From Pandoraea commovens (GTDB lineage Bacteria > Pseudomonadota > Gammaproteobacteria > Burkholderiales > Burkholderiaceae), in assembly GCF_902459615.1 (NCBI RefSeq), contig NZ_CABPSA010000005.1, forward strand, positions 370,612 to 434,611: a stretch of 64,000 nt of DNA, in the 5' to 3' direction. This document shows positions 55,107-64,000 of this stretch, in pieces (position 1 is the stretch's first letter; the number at the start of each line of letters is the position of its first letter). Below the pieces are notes generated by a model that saw nothing but the letters and a program-made list of their open reading frames with translations, made no database searches and was not told where the DNA came from. A program made the position numbers and the translations under genes.

Positions 55107-55751
55107 TCAGCGGCGATGATCCACGCGACGCGCGAGACGTTCCCCCGCGAACTGCACCAGCGTCACGAGCGCCACGAGAATCACGATCACGTTGAACATC
55201 ACACTCGTCTCGTAACGCTCATAGCCGTACCGCACGGCGAGGTCGCCAAGACCGCCTGCCCCGACCGCGCCCGCCATAGCCGATGCGCCGACCATCGCAA
55301 TCACCGTCACCGTCGCACCGCCGAGAATCGCGGGCAACGCTTCGGGCAATAGCACGTGACGCACGATATGCCAGCGACGGCAGCCCATCGCGCGCGCCGC
55401 TTCGATCAGTCCCGGGTCGATCTCGCGCAAGCCGACTTGCGTCACTCGTGCGAAGAACGGAATCAGATGGACGGCGAGCGGCACCACGGCGGCCCACGTG
55501 CCCATCGTCGTGCCGACGATCCAGCGCGTGACCGGCAACAACGCCACCAGCAGAATGATGAACGGCACCGCGCGGAACAGATTCACCACGACCGACAACG
55601 CGCGGTTGAAGCGCGGACGTGGGACCAGCCCGCCCGGTGCTGTGATCACCAGCACAATGGCGATCAGCATGCCCACCGCAAAGACGATAGCGCACGCGCT
55701 CGTGACCATTAGCAACGTTTCGCCGAAGGCGCGCAGATATTTGTCGAGCAT
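55107..55751 (-). CDS. metI: Methionine ABC transporter permease
   Basis: 214 residues, five helices, from the ATG at 55751. MetI marks: LVVNLFRAVPFIILLVAL-type segment (NLFRAVPFIILLVAL), GTTMGTWAAVVPLAVHLIPFFARVTQVGLREID and AMGCRRWHIVRHVLLPEALPAILGG, then GASAMAGAVGAGGLGDLAVRYGYERY. Last gene of metQ-metN-metI order on the minus strand? The order by transcription is metQ, metN, metI; metI follows metN by 16 bases. Imports D/L-methionine or methionine derivatives. Confidence 0.94.
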   Translation of the reverse strand: MLDKYLRAFGETLLMVTSACAIVFAVGMLIAIVLVITAPGGLVPRPRFNRALSVVVNLFRAVPFIILLVALLPVTRWIVGTTMGTWAAVVPLAVHLIPFFARVTQVGLREIDPGLIEAARAMGCRRWHIVRHVLLPEALPAILGGATVTVIAMVGASAMAGAVGAGGLGDLAVRYGYERYETSVMFNVIVILVALVTLVQFAGERLARRVDHRR

Positions 55752-55767
55752 AACGATTCCGGAGGAA

Positions 55768-56634
55768 TTAGACGGCCTGGACCTGATGGCGCTGCGCACT
55801 TTGCGCGAGACGTCCCTGCCAGGCGTGTTGCAACGGGCGTAGCAGCGCGCGCGTTGCCTCGGCCAGCGGGTTCGCGAAGACTTCGTCGACCGGACCGAGT
55901 TCGGTGATGCGTCCCTGATCGAGCACCAGTACACGGTCGCAGGCCTGATGGATCACGCCCATGTCGTGCGTGATGAGGACCACCGTCAGACCGAATTCGC
56001 GCTGCACGTCGCGCAACAACGAGAGAATCGAATCGGTCGTCTCGGGATCGAGTGCGGACGTCGCTTCGTCGCACAGCAGAATTTCGGGGCGATGTACCAG
56101 CGCACGCGCGATCCCCACGCGCTGCTTTTGTCCGCCGGAGAGCATGGCGGGATACGCATCGGCTTTGCCCGACAGTCCCACGAGCGCAAGCAGCTCATTC
56201 ACGCGCGGCGCGATTTGCGTTTTTGGCATGCCTGCCACACGCAGCGGCAGCGCCACGTTTTCGAAGACGGTCTTCGCCGACAACAAGTTGAAGTGCTGGA
56301 AGATCATGCCGACGCGCCGACGCAAACCGACCAGCGCCGCTTCGTCGAGCGACGCCACGTCGACGCCATCTACCTTCACGTGCCCCGTACTCGGCAACTC
56401 CAGCGCGTTGATCGTGCGCAGCAGCGTGGACTTGCCAGCGCCGCTGCGTCCGATGATGCCGAAGCTCTCGCCACGATGCACGGCGAAGGTGATGTCCTGC
56501 AACGCCGCGCTCGACGCCCCGATGTAAATCTTGCCGAGTCCGTCGAAGGTGATGTGTGCGACTTCGCGCGCCGCCGCCGTGGGTAAGCGGGTCACCGTGG
56601 TCGTTGGCGCAGTGGCGGTGTGCCGGGTTGTCAT
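55768..56634 (-). CDS. metN: Methionine ABC transporter ATP-binding protein
   Basis: 288 residues from the ATG at 56634. Walker [14 protein letters not shown]-loop MIFQHFNLL, signature [15 protein letters not shown], Walker [18 protein letters not shown]-loop ITHDMGVI. The C-terminal regulatory (ferredoxin-like NIL) domain that gives MetN its methionine feedback is missing: the chain ends about 30 residues after the ATPase core, at [12 protein letters not shown]. So trans-inhibition by methionine may not occur. Confidence 0.92.
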   Translation of the reverse strand: MTTRHTATAPTTTVTRLPTAAAREVAHITFDGLGKIYIGASSAALQDITFAVHRGESFGIIGRSGAGKSTLLRTINALELPSTGHVKVDGVDVASLDEAALVGLRRRVGMIFQHFNLLSAKTVFENVALPLRVAGMPKTQIAPRVNELLALVGLSGKADAYPAMLSGGQKQRVGIARALVHRPEILLCDEATSALDPETTDSILSLLRDVQREFGLTVVLITHDMGVIHQACDRVLVLDQGRITELGPVDEVFANPLAEATRALLRPLQHAWQGRLAQSAQRHQVQAV

Positions 56635-56672
56635 CGACGGGGTCCTCGCAAATGTAAATGGTGAATGGGCGA

Positions 56673-57503
56673 TCAGAACGCCGGGACGACCGAGCCCTGA
56701 TACTTTGTCTCGATGAACTTGCGCACTTCCTCCGACTGATAGGCCTTCACGAGGGGCGCGACCCACGGCGCGTTCTTATCCTTCTCGCGTACGGCAATGA
56801 TGTTGACGTAAGGATTGTTCTCGCGCTTCTCGACCGCGATGCCATCGCGCGTGGCGATCAGCCCCGCCTGATACGCGAAGCTGTTGACGATGGCTGACGC
56901 GTCGACGTCCGGTAGCGAGCGCGCCAGCACGACCGATGCGCTTTCGATGAACTGAAGCTTGCGCGGGTTGGCGGTGACGTCCGAGAGCGTGGCCGTGCCG
57001 GTGTACGGGTCGAAGCCGTCGCGCAGTTTGATGAGACCGTGATCGCGCAGGATCACGAGCGCACGGGTCTGGTTGCTCGGATCGTTCGGCAGGCCGATCT
57101 TCGCGCCTTCGGGCAGCGATTCGAGCGATTTGTACTTCTTCGAATAGAACGCGATGGGCGAGATCAGTGTGTCGCCGACCGACACAAGCTTGTAACCGCG
57201 TTGCTTGATCTGATCGCGCAGGAAAGGAATGTGCTGGAAGGAATTGGCGTCGAGATCGCCGTTGTTCAGCGCTTCGTTCGGACTGGCCGTGCCGCTCACC
57301 ACCACGGATTCGACGTTCAGGCCACGCGATTTCGCGACCTTCGTGACCACTTCCCAAATCTCTTCGTCGACACCGCCGCGCACACCGACCTTGAGCGGTT
57401 TGTCGGCCGCAAAGGCGCTCGCCGAGCCCAACGTACCGAGCGAGCCGATGGCCAGTGCGAGCAAGAGACTGCCGAGCAGACGAAACAGTTGGCGGCGTTG
57501 CAT
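56673..57503 (-). CDS. metQ: Methionine-binding protein, NLPA family
   Basis: 276 residues. The signal peptide [32 protein letters not shown] ends without a lipobox cysteine, so it is soluble in the periplasm, unlike the lipoprotein of Escherichia coli. Family marks: [65 protein letters not shown] and the ending [15 protein letters not shown]. Starts the metQNI unit. ATG behind AAGGGGAA. Confidence 0.94.
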   Translation of the reverse strand: MQRRQLFRLLGSLLLALAIGSLGTLGSASAFAADKPLKVGVRGGVDEEIWEVVTKVAKSRGLNVESVVVSGTASPNEALNNGDLDANSFQHIPFLRDQIKQRGYKLVSVGDTLISPIAFYSKKYKSLESLPEGAKIGLPNDPSNQTRALVILRDHGLIKLRDGFDPYTGTATLSDVTANPRKLQFIESASVVLARSLPDVDASAIVNSFAYQAGLIATRDGIAVEKRENNPYVNIIAVREKDKNAPWVAPLVKAYQSEEVRKFIETKYQGSVVPAF

Positions 57504-57653
57504 GACGTGTTCCCCTTGATTTAGGTATGGGTGATGCCGATTCAGGCGAACGCTCAGTCTAGGAAGTGGGGGCAATCAGCGTCCAATAACCAATTGCGCA
57601 AAGCTAAGTTGCCGACGGGCGCAGAGCATTCGTACGCCGAAGGTTCTGCACTT

Positions 57654-57667
57654 GTAACTTTTTGTAA
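57654..57667 (+). promoter_or_regulatory. CpxR/OmpR-like direct repeat upstream of the endopeptidase gene
   Basis: GTAA-N6-GTAA with a 10-base period, the spacing of the CpxR box, 165 bases before the endopeptidase start. A regulator of this type is inferred. Confidence 0.3.
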
Positions 57668-57686
57668 TACATCGCCGAAAAACTCA

Positions 57687-57710
57687 GGAACTCCTCTTGT
57701 GACCGGCGTC
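57687..57710 (+). promoter_or_regulatory. Possible ECF-sigma promoter
   Basis: GGAAC-N15-CGTC resembles RpoE-type promoters and stands 122 bases before the endopeptidase start. It is a short match and could be chance. The rest of the 328-base gap after metQ holds no gene I can support. Confidence 0.3.
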
Positions 57711-57831
57711 CAACTGGTTTCCCCGTGGATTGCGTCTTGCTCTCGTGTGACGGTTGCCGTCGCGCGTGGGGCGCATTTTTGTTCGACGCACATCGCTTTC
57801 TCGTCCCTTCTCTCTACGGAATCGCGCGAAG

Positions 57832-59097
57832 ATGTCTGCCCTGTGGTGCCCGCTGCTCAGCCCGTCCCTGCCCCGCCTTTACCGTATGCCGCCACGCGCG
57901 ATTGCCATTGCGCGCCTCGTGCTGTTCGGCGTCATTCTGCTCATCGCGGGACTGCCGGTCAGCGACGCGCTCGCTGCCAATGCGCATCAGACGAGCAGCG
58001 GCAAGCGCCGACACGATGCCGTCAAGAAGAAGAAAACGGTGGCAAAAAAGGCGAAGGCAGCACCGCAGCGCAAGGCGACGGCAGCGAGCGCGTCGCGCAA
58101 GCGTACGGCGGCTCACGCCGCAAAGGGACGCACGAGCCGCACCGCGAAGAAGGCGACGCCGCCGCGTCGCGCCAAGATGACGAAGTCCACGGCGAAGCGA
58201 TCGCCGACGGTCGCGCGACGCAAGGCCGTGCCGAAGGCTGCTGTGGCCACAGGAGCTGCGACGCCCCCCGGAGGAACGGCGGCGGCATCAGCCCAAGTGA
58301 GCACTGACGCTAAACCCCGGCTGCTCGCCCGTTGCGGCTTCACGTCGGCATCGCGCAAACGACTGTTCTCGAAGGCGGTGTACATCGTCGACGAGAACAC
58401 GCACACGCCGCTGTTTGCCATGAATGCGGATCAGGTGCGCCCCATCGCGTCGCTCTCGAAGCTGATGACGGCGGTCGTCTGGCTCGACAGCGGCCCGGCC
58501 ATGCGCGCGCCGCTCACCGTCACGAATGCGGATCTCGACACGCTGAAGTTCACACATTCGCGTCTGGCCGTGGGCTCGACGCTCTCGCGCGCCAACATGC
58601 TGCACATCTCGCTGATGGCCTCCGAGAACCGTGCGGCCGCTGCGCTGAGTCGTGACTATCCGGGCGGGCGGCCCGCTTTTATCTCGGCAATGAACGCCAA
58701 GGCGCGCTTGCTCAACATGCCGAACACACGCTTCGAAAACTCCACGGGACTCTCGCCGCGCAATGTGTCGACGGCGCGTGAACTGGCGCGGTTGGTACGC
58801 GCGTCGAACGGCTATCCGCTGATTCGTCGCTACTCGATCGATCATCAGCAGTTAGTGCCCACTGGCAAAGGACAACTGCAATACGTCAATACGAACCGGC
58901 TGGTGCGTTACGGCAAGGTGCACGCCAGCGTGCAGAAGACGGGCTTCATCAACGAGTCGGGGCACAACATGGTGATGCGGGTGATGGTGCACAAGTCGCG
59001 TCCCGTGATCGTGACGATGCTTGGTAGCGACACCCCCGAAGGGTCACGCCTCGATGGCGTTCGCATCGCGCATTGGTTGTCGTGCTCGTTGCGTTGA
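57832..59097 (+). CDS. D-alanyl-D-alanine endopeptidase (PBP7-like) with a lysine/alanine-rich linker
   Basis: 421 residues from the ATG at 57832. A hydrophobic signal segment (about 24-48, ending ALAA) is followed by a strongly basic region at 58-137 rich in K, A, R, T and S, then an S11 peptidase domain. Catalytic motifs: SxxK Ser207-Lys210 (ASLSKLM), SxN Ser264-Asn266 (SEN) and KTG at 369-371. It should cut peptidoglycan cross-links in the periplasm. The basic linker resembles histone H1/AlgP-type tails and may bind anionic cell-wall or lipopolysaccharide. An ATG at 57886 is an alternative start. Confidence 0.88.
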   Translation: MSALWCPLLSPSLPRLYRMPPRAIAIARLVLFGVILLIAGLPVSDALAANAHQTSSGKRRHDAVKKKKTVAKKAKAAPQRKATAASASRKRTAAHAAKGRTSRTAKKATPPRRAKMTKSTAKRSPTVARRKAVPKAAVATGAATPPGGTAAASAQVSTDAKPRLLARCGFTSASRKRLFSKAVYIVDENTHTPLFAMNADQVRPIASLSKLMTAVVWLDSGPAMRAPLTVTNADLDTLKFTHSRLAVGSTLSRANMLHISLMASENRAAAALSRDYPGGRPAFISAMNAKARLLNMPNTRFENSTGLSPRNVSTARELARLVRASNGYPLIRRYSIDHQQLVPTGKGQLQYVNTNRLVRYGKVHASVQKTGFINESGHNMVMRVMVHKSRPVIVTMLGSDTPEGSRLDGVRIAHWLSCSLR

Positions 59098-59117
59098 ACT
59101 CACGCCGAGGGACAAAG

Positions 59118-59150
59118 AAAAACGCGCGCTCACGAGTGGGTGAGCGCGCG
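59118..59150 (-). terminator. Intrinsic terminator of the DHA2 transporter gene
   Basis: On the minus strand a perfect 11-base GC stem (CGCGCGCTCAC and complement, 6-base loop) is followed by TTTTTC. It lies 29 bases after the transporter stop. The plus strand has no T-run. Confidence 0.8.
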
Positions 59151-59178
59151 CTTCGGTGACGATGAATGCCGGGGTCGG

Positions 59179-60693
59179 TTAGTGCTTTCGTGCGTGCCAG
59201 CGTCCCCAGATCGCCGTGGCGAAGAGCAGGAACGCGCCCGCGCCGATCACGGCGTCGAACCCATGATTGAACGCGGTGTTGGAGAGCATCGTCAGCGCAT
59301 CGGCGGCCACCGGCGGTAAGTGCTCGGCGACGATCTGCGCTTCGTCGAGGCTGTCGCGCACGGTGTCCGGAAGCGTCGCGACTTGCGGCACATCCATCGA
59401 ACGGCCGTAGACGAACGTCAGCAGGCTACCCATGAAGGTCACGCCCAACGCGCCGCCGAGTTCGTACGAGACCTCCTCGACCGACGCTGCCATCCCGGCG
59501 CGCTCGGGCGGTGCGCTCTGCATGATGGTGCTCGACGCCGCCGTCATGGTCGCGCCGACGCCAACACCGAGCGTCGCCAGTGCCAGCGCAGACAACACAA
59601 GACCCGAATCGCGCAGCATCAGGTAGCCCGCCATGCCCACGGCCGACGTCAGCAACGAGATGAACAACATCTGCGCACTGCCCATGCGGGGGAGCATGCG
59701 TCCGGCAATCGGTCCCGCGACGAACGCGGCAATCGATAACGGCATGCCCGCCCATCCGGCTTCCAGCGGCGAGTAGCCCATCGTGAGTTGCAGACGCTGG
59801 CTGAACACCAGTTGCATGCCGATCAGAGCCGCCGCAGCCATCAGTGCCGCGGCCACCGCACCGGCGAACACCGGATTACGGAACAACGCGAAATCGAGCA
59901 ACGGATGCGCGCTGCGCTGCTGGCGTTTGACGAACGCCCACAGAAACGCAACGCCCACGACGACGGCAATGGCGACCGTCGCCCAGTCGGGGGACAGTTT
60001 GCCCGCGCTCTTGATCGCGTACGTCACACCGATCAGACCGACCATGAAGAGCAACGAGCCGAACCAGTCCCATGGTTGGGACGAAGTCGCACCGCCCTTC
60101 GGAATCAGCCAACAGGCCACAGGCAACGCGATGAGTACGATCGGGACGTTGATCAGGAAGACCGAGCCCCACCAGAAGTGTTCGAGCAGTGCGCCACCCA
60201 CAATCGGGCCGAACGCCGCACCACCTGACGCGACCGACGCCCAGATACCGATAGCGAGCGCCTGCTCACGAGGATCGGCAAACGTCAGGCGAATCAGCGA
60301 CAGCGTGGCGGGCATCATCATGGCCGCACCGACCCCAAGGAATCCTCGCGCGACGATCAGGACGTTTGCGCTCGGCGCAAAGGCGGCGGCGAGCGACGCC
60401 ACACCGAAGACGACCAGACCTGCGAGGAACAATTGCTTGTGGCCAAGACGGTCGCCGAGCGTGCCCATGCCGAGCAACAGGCCCGAGACCACGAGCGCGT
60501 AAGCGTTGACGATCCACAGCTTGGCGGAGGCCGTCGCTGCCAGATCGTGGGTCAGACGAGGCAGTGCCGTATAGAGCACCGTCATGTCGATCACGATGAG
60601 CAGCAGCGCCACCGACACGATGGCCAGTACCAGCCAACGGCGTGCGCCGCTCGCATGAGGTACCGGATGTGTTGAGGTATGCAGACTGGACAT
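59179..60693 (-). CDS. DHA2-family multidrug exporter (14 helices)
   Basis: 504 residues. VALLLIVIDMTVLYTALPRLTHDL in helix 1 (the DMTV/ALP motif), GTLGDRLGHKQLFLAG in loop 2-3 and GFLGVGAAMMMPATLSLIRLTF in helix 4-5, and the helix 5 antiporter motif GASVASGGAAFGPIVGG-like GIWASVASGGAAFGPIVGG, mark an EmrB/QacA- or SmvA-type proton antiporter. No EmrA-like adaptor is adjacent. ATG behind GGAAAGGAGC. Substrates of such pumps are cationic biocides and dyes; exact range unknown. Confidence 0.9.
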   Translation of the reverse strand: MSSLHTSTHPVPHASGARRWLVLAIVSVALLLIVIDMTVLYTALPRLTHDLAATASAKLWIVNAYALVVSGLLLGMGTLGDRLGHKQLFLAGLVVFGVASLAAAFAPSANVLIVARGFLGVGAAMMMPATLSLIRLTFADPREQALAIGIWASVASGGAAFGPIVGGALLEHFWWGSVFLINVPIVLIALPVACWLIPKGGATSSQPWDWFGSLLFMVGLIGVTYAIKSAGKLSPDWATVAIAVVVGVAFLWAFVKRQQRSAHPLLDFALFRNPVFAGAVAAALMAAAALIGMQLVFSQRLQLTMGYSPLEAGWAGMPLSIAAFVAGPIAGRMLPRMGSAQMLFISLLTSAVGMAGYLMLRDSGLVLSALALATLGVGVGATMTAASSTIMQSAPPERAGMAASVEEVSYELGGALGVTFMGSLLTFVYGRSMDVPQVATLPDTVRDSLDEAQIVAEHLPPVAADALTMLSNTAFNHGFDAVIGAGAFLLFATAIWGRWHARKH

Positions 60694-61011
60694 CGGAAAA
60701 GCTCCTTTCCTTTTTGGTGCGTAACGCCCGTTTGTCCGACGGGGTTACGTACTGACTTTATTTCTAGGGAAAACCCGCATCATCCATCAATAAATCGATT
60801 GAGAAAAGTTGGATTCCATCTGATAAGTGGATGGATTTGAAAGGTTTTTCCGTTTAGCGACCGCCAGACGCGGATGCCGACGATCTCGCGGGTGATAGGG
60901 TCAGATTCGAACGGTCGTTCTAGTGCGCCCGTCAAGACTGGCGGTGCACCACGCAGGCGCATACAATCTGCGCCACATTCCCATTGGGCGAAAAATCCCC
61001 CCTATTCGTAC
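60694..61011. other. Divergent promoter region, DHA2 exporter and OPT transporter
   Basis: 318 bases without a supported gene. Contains GGG-AAAA-CCC at about 60768-60777 and short ATCCATC/GATGGAT inverted words. A 60-codon minus frame here has no Shine-Dalgarno and no domain. Confidence 0.4.
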
Positions 61012-63093
61012 ATGGCATCTCATCCGACCCGAATTCCCGACGCCGTCTCGCTCCCCGAGTTGACGGTACGCGGCATGATCCTGGGCGCACTGATCACCGT
61101 AGTGTTCACCGCCTCCAACGTTTATCTCGGCCTCAAGGTCGGTCTCACGTTTTCGTCCTCCATTCCTGCGGCCGTGATTTCGATGGCGGTGCTCCGCGCG
61201 CTGCGGGGCGGCAACATCCTCGAGAACAACATGGTGCAGACGCAGGCGTCTGCGGCGGGCACGCTCTCATCGATCATCTTTGTGTTGCCCGGCTTGTTGA
61301 TGATCGGACACTGGCAAGGTTTTCCGTTTGGCCTGACGCTGGCAATCTGCGCGTCGGGCGGCATTCTTGGCGTGCTGTTCACGATTCCGTTGCGTCGTGC
61401 GATGGTCGTCGACAGTGACTTGCCGTATCCGGAGGGTGTGGCAGCAGCAGAAATTCTGCGCGTCGGCAGTGAAGGTGACGAAGGTAAGTCGTCCACCAAC
61501 GGGAAGGCATCGACGGGTAACGAAGCGAGCGGTGTGCGGGAGATTGCCTTCGGCGGGATCGTCTCGGCGCTGTTCGCGTTTGCGACGGCTGGTCTGAAGA
61601 TTCTCGGCGAGAGCATTACGGCGTGGATCCCGGCGGGTGCTGCGGTCTTTCGTCTGACGACCGGTTTCTCGCTCGCATTGATCGGTGCCGGTTATCTCAT
61701 CGGCATCGTGTCGGGGCTGGCTATTCTGCTCGGCTTCGTGCTCACCTGGGGCATTGCTGTGCCGGTGCTCACAGCCATCACACCGAATCCCGATGGTCTG
61801 GCGATGACGGCATTCGCGAATGGGCTGTGGCAACACAAGGTGCGGTTTATTGGGGCCGGTGTGATCGGCGTGGCGGCTATCTGGACGCTGATCACGTTGG
61901 CAAAGCCGATGGTCGATGGTGTGAAGACGTCGTTCACGGCGTTGGGCAAGGCACGCAGCGCGCGGGGTAAGTCTGGTAACGGACAGACGCTCGGTCGCAC
62001 GGAGCAGGATCTGTCACCGTACTGGGTGATCGGTCTCACGTTGTTGTGCGTGGCGGTGTGGGTCGTGACGTTCGGTGTGTTCCTCGCGGACGCGCCGCTG
62101 TCGTTCGGCGGTATCGCGACGCTGGTGATTTGCAGCGTGGTTTTCGCCGTGGTCTTCGGCTTCCTGGTGGCTGCGGCATGTGGCTACATGGCGGGGCTGG
62201 TGGGATCGTCTGCCAGTCCGATTTCGGGTATCGGCATCGTTGCAGTGGTGTTGGTGTCGCTGCTGATTCTGAGCGTCAGTCAGGCAAGCGGGCTGCTCGA
62301 TACCGCAGGCGGCAGCAAGCTCGCGATTGCGTTGGCGCTCTTCACGACGGCTGCGGTCATCGCCATTGCCACGATTTCCAACGACAATCTGCAGGATCTG
62401 AAGACGGGTTGGTTGGTGGGCGCGACACCTTGGCGTCAGCAGGTGGCGCTGTTGGTGGGCTGTGTCGTGGGTGCGGCGGTGATTCCGCCGGTACTGAACC
62501 TGCTGTACAACGCTTATGGGTTCACCGATGCATTGCCGCGTGCGGGGATGGACCCGTCGCAGGCGCTTTCGGCGCCGCAGGCGATTCTGATGACAGCGAT
62601 TGCCAAGGGCATCTTCACGCATCAGCTCGACTGGTCGATGCTCGGCATCGGTGCGGTGTTGGGGCTGGCGTTGATTGCGATTGATGCAGCGTTGGCCAAG
62701 CGTGGTGGCGTTGCGCGTGTGCCGGTTATTGCTGTGGGTATCGGTATCTATCTGCCGCCGACGATCGGCTCGGTGCTGGTGATCGGTGCGGTGCTGGGTT
62801 GGATTGCGCAACGCATTCTGAAGTCACGCGCCAAGGCGCAAGGAAAGGACTTCGGGCCGTATGCGGAAGCGGCCGAACGACGCGGCGTGTTGCTGGCATC
62901 GGGCCTGATCGTAGGTGAGAGTCTGGTGGGCGTTGCGATGGCGATGGTCGTCGGCTTCACCGGTTCCGACGCACCGCTGGCCCTCGTCGGCAGCAGCTTC
63001 GCCCCAACGTCGGAATGGCTCGCCCTGCTGGTCTTCGCTGGCATCTGCATCGTCATCGTCCGCCGAGTCCTATCGACAACGCGGTCGGCGTGA
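61012..63093 (+). CDS. OPT-family oligopeptide transporter
   Basis: 693 residues and about 15 helices, from the ATG at 61012. ELTVRGMILGALITVVFTASNVYLGLKVGLTFSSSIPAAVISMAVLRAL is the classic opening; ENNMVQTQASAAGTLSSIIFVLPGL, DLPYPEGVAAAEILRVG and GTGIPP-like YLPPTIGSVLVIGAVLGWI follow. The bacterial OPT group imports oligopeptides or metal chelates with protons. A polar insert (GSEGDEGKSSTNGKASTGNEASG) near residue 163 is a cytoplasmic loop. Substrate not evident. Confidence 0.93.
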   Translation: MASHPTRIPDAVSLPELTVRGMILGALITVVFTASNVYLGLKVGLTFSSSIPAAVISMAVLRALRGGNILENNMVQTQASAAGTLSSIIFVLPGLLMIGHWQGFPFGLTLAICASGGILGVLFTIPLRRAMVVDSDLPYPEGVAAAEILRVGSEGDEGKSSTNGKASTGNEASGVREIAFGGIVSALFAFATAGLKILGESITAWIPAGAAVFRLTTGFSLALIGAGYLIGIVSGLAILLGFVLTWGIAVPVLTAITPNPDGLAMTAFANGLWQHKVRFIGAGVIGVAAIWTLITLAKPMVDGVKTSFTALGKARSARGKSGNGQTLGRTEQDLSPYWVIGLTLLCVAVWVVTFGVFLADAPLSFGGIATLVICSVVFAVVFGFLVAAACGYMAGLVGSSASPISGIGIVAVVLVSLLILSVSQASGLLDTAGGSKLAIALALFTTAAVIAIATISNDNLQDLKTGWLVGATPWRQQVALLVGCVVGAAVIPPVLNLLYNAYGFTDALPRAGMDPSQALSAPQAILMTAIAKGIFTHQLDWSMLGIGAVLGLALIAIDAALAKRGGVARVPVIAVGIGIYLPPTIGSVLVIGAVLGWIAQRILKSRAKAQGKDFGPYAEAAERRGVLLASGLIVGESLVGVAMAMVVGFTGSDAPLALVGSSFAPTSEWLALLVFAGICIVIVRRVLSTTRSA

Positions 63094-63904
63094 CCCGCAT
63101 GATCGGCGTAGCGATCTATTCGCACGCTACTGCGTTCAACGTCGTATAAATTCTAGCGTCCTCCTGTGAGTCGATAAGCGCGATCCCGCGCACATCGACT
63201 CACAGCATCCCCCCAGCAAGTCCCTCTCCTCCCTGTTTGATCACACGCTAAAGCGCCCAGACTTCGCGCATGGGCATGACGCGTCACGCTTTTATTGAAA
63301 CACGTCCACGTTAAGGCTGAGATTTCATGTCATCCGACGAAGATGTCGATGGAGCGTCGTTGTTGATGGGAGGGGGGTACCGCTGATCGTAGCCAACGTG
63401 TTCTAGTCGAGTCACGTCCCCCACGGGAACGATCAATGCCAATTACGCGCTCAGGGAATACGGCGTCAGGACGCCAAGCACGCGTTGATACGTGCCATGC
63501 GCTTTCAGAGTCGTCTTATACGAACTAAGCGTTTTCCTTTCCACTCTTCAAGCGCTCATCTCGATCAGTCATTTCCCGCGGCAAAAGGCATGGCAAAGCG
63601 GACGAATAGGGCTTCCAAAAAATCCGTGCTGGCCCCATTCAATAGAAATTAGCGCGCGAATAGCGCTGGCGAAGGTTGGATAAAGAGGGTGCAAAACGAA
63701 GTATTTCTTTCGGGTGCAGTGCAGACCGGATTGCCGATCAACGCGGCCAATCTGGGGCGTGGGGGTTTTGCGCTTCTCCGGCGGGCGGCTATGTAGTGTC
63801 CAGGAGCGAGCGAAGTCGCTGAATCAGCGTTAGCGATGGGTCTTGAGGCTTTAGTGCAAAGCAGCCGGGCGTCACTCAAGCGTGCAACGACGTTGGCCCA
63901 AAGC
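63094..63904. other. Intergenic region downstream of the rRNA operon, no supported gene
   Basis: About 810 bases. Open frames at 63492-63683 (plus) and 63649-63906 (minus) have no domain, no good Shine-Dalgarno and an arginine/alanine composition expected of chance frames. Nothing else is recognised. Confidence 0.5.
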
Positions 63905-63940
63905 AAAAACCCCTTGCTACGTTTGTAGCAAGGGGTTTTT
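63905..63940. terminator. rRNA operon terminator
   Basis: AAAAACCCCTTGCTAC and GTAGCAAGGGGTTTTT pair perfectly over 16 bases with loop GTTT. On the minus strand the stem ends in TTTTT, 7 bases after the 5S rRNA end. Because it is symmetric it can also stop transcription from the OPT side. Confidence 0.92.
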
Positions 63941-63946
63941 AAGGGG

Positions 63947-64000
63947 AGCCTGACGATTACCTACTTTCACACGGGTATCCGCACTATCATCGGCGTGGAG
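63947..64000 (-). rRNA. rrf: 5S ribosomal RNA, 3' part (runs off the right edge)
   Basis: The complement reads CTCCACGCCGATGATAGTGC, then GGATACCCGTGTGAAAGTAG and GTAATCGTCAGGCT, the 3' half of a betaproteobacterial 5S rRNA. About 54 of some 115 bases are in the window; the rRNA operon continues to the right, transcribed to the left. Confidence 0.95.

Noticed and set aside
63649-63906. An 85-codon minus-strand frame next to the rRNA terminator
   Set aside because: Begins within the terminator stem's edge, low-complexity composition; frames like this are often falsely called beside rRNA operons.

Overview
The window (high GC, long operons, porins of the SVTLYG type, betaproteobacterial 5S rRNA 3' end) looks like a chromosome segment of a Burkholderiaceae soil or rhizosphere bacterium; Pandoraea is my best guess, from overall impression rather than from any search. 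No phage, transposon, CRISPR array or tRNA was seen.

Layout. 1-6.2 kb: 5'-truncated view of an N-formylglutamate amidohydrolase gene, a divergent porin, a small secreted or membrane protein, a MarR regulator with a ClC-type anion channel, and a DUF72 protein. 6.3-15.5 kb: a 4-hydroxybenzoate/protocatechuate island: PcaK-type transporter, pobA with a divergent AraC regulator, and pcaHGBCD with divergent pcaQ. 15.5-26 kb: a hydroxycinnamate cluster, all on the minus strand: MarR regulator, MFS transporter, porin, ech, vdh, fcs, an acyl-CoA dehydrogenase and an amidohydrolase. It resembles the Acinetobacter hca cluster. Together the two islands would convert p-coumarate to 4-hydroxybenzoate, then to protocatechuate and 3-oxoadipate; ferulate would go to vanillate, whose demethylase is not here, nor are pcaIJF.

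26.2-31.2 kb: a five-gene chemosensory-like operon: HAMP-PAS-Hpt-ATPase kinase, a membrane-anchored fragment of a methyl-accepting protein, two CheX/CheC-like proteins and a CheY. It has no CheW, CheR or CheB, and is my main candidate for an undescribed system. 31.5-35.3 kb: LysR, a PhzS-like flavin monooxygenase and an aromatic-acid transporter. 35.3-43.6 kb: a glutathione/peptide-type ABC importer operon ending in a cytoplasmic gamma-glutamyltransferase-family enzyme, with divergent LysR. 43.8-50.3 kb: an MHS transporter divergent from cyoABCD plus SURF1 (bo3-type quinol oxidase). 50.3-55 kb: a MocR-type regulator, an M24 peptidase-fold protein and a periplasmic gamma-glutamyltransferase. 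55.1-57.5 kb: metNIQ methionine importer. 57.8-63.1 kb: a penicillin-binding-protein-7-like endopeptidase with a histone-H1-like linker, a DHA2 drug exporter and an OPT transporter. 63.9-64 kb: rRNA operon terminator and the 3' end of 5S rRNA, minus strand.

Many intergenic regions contain clean inverted repeats next to regulator genes; these are recorded as candidate operators. Starts were moved to internal codons where a Shine-Dalgarno sequence or family length supports this.
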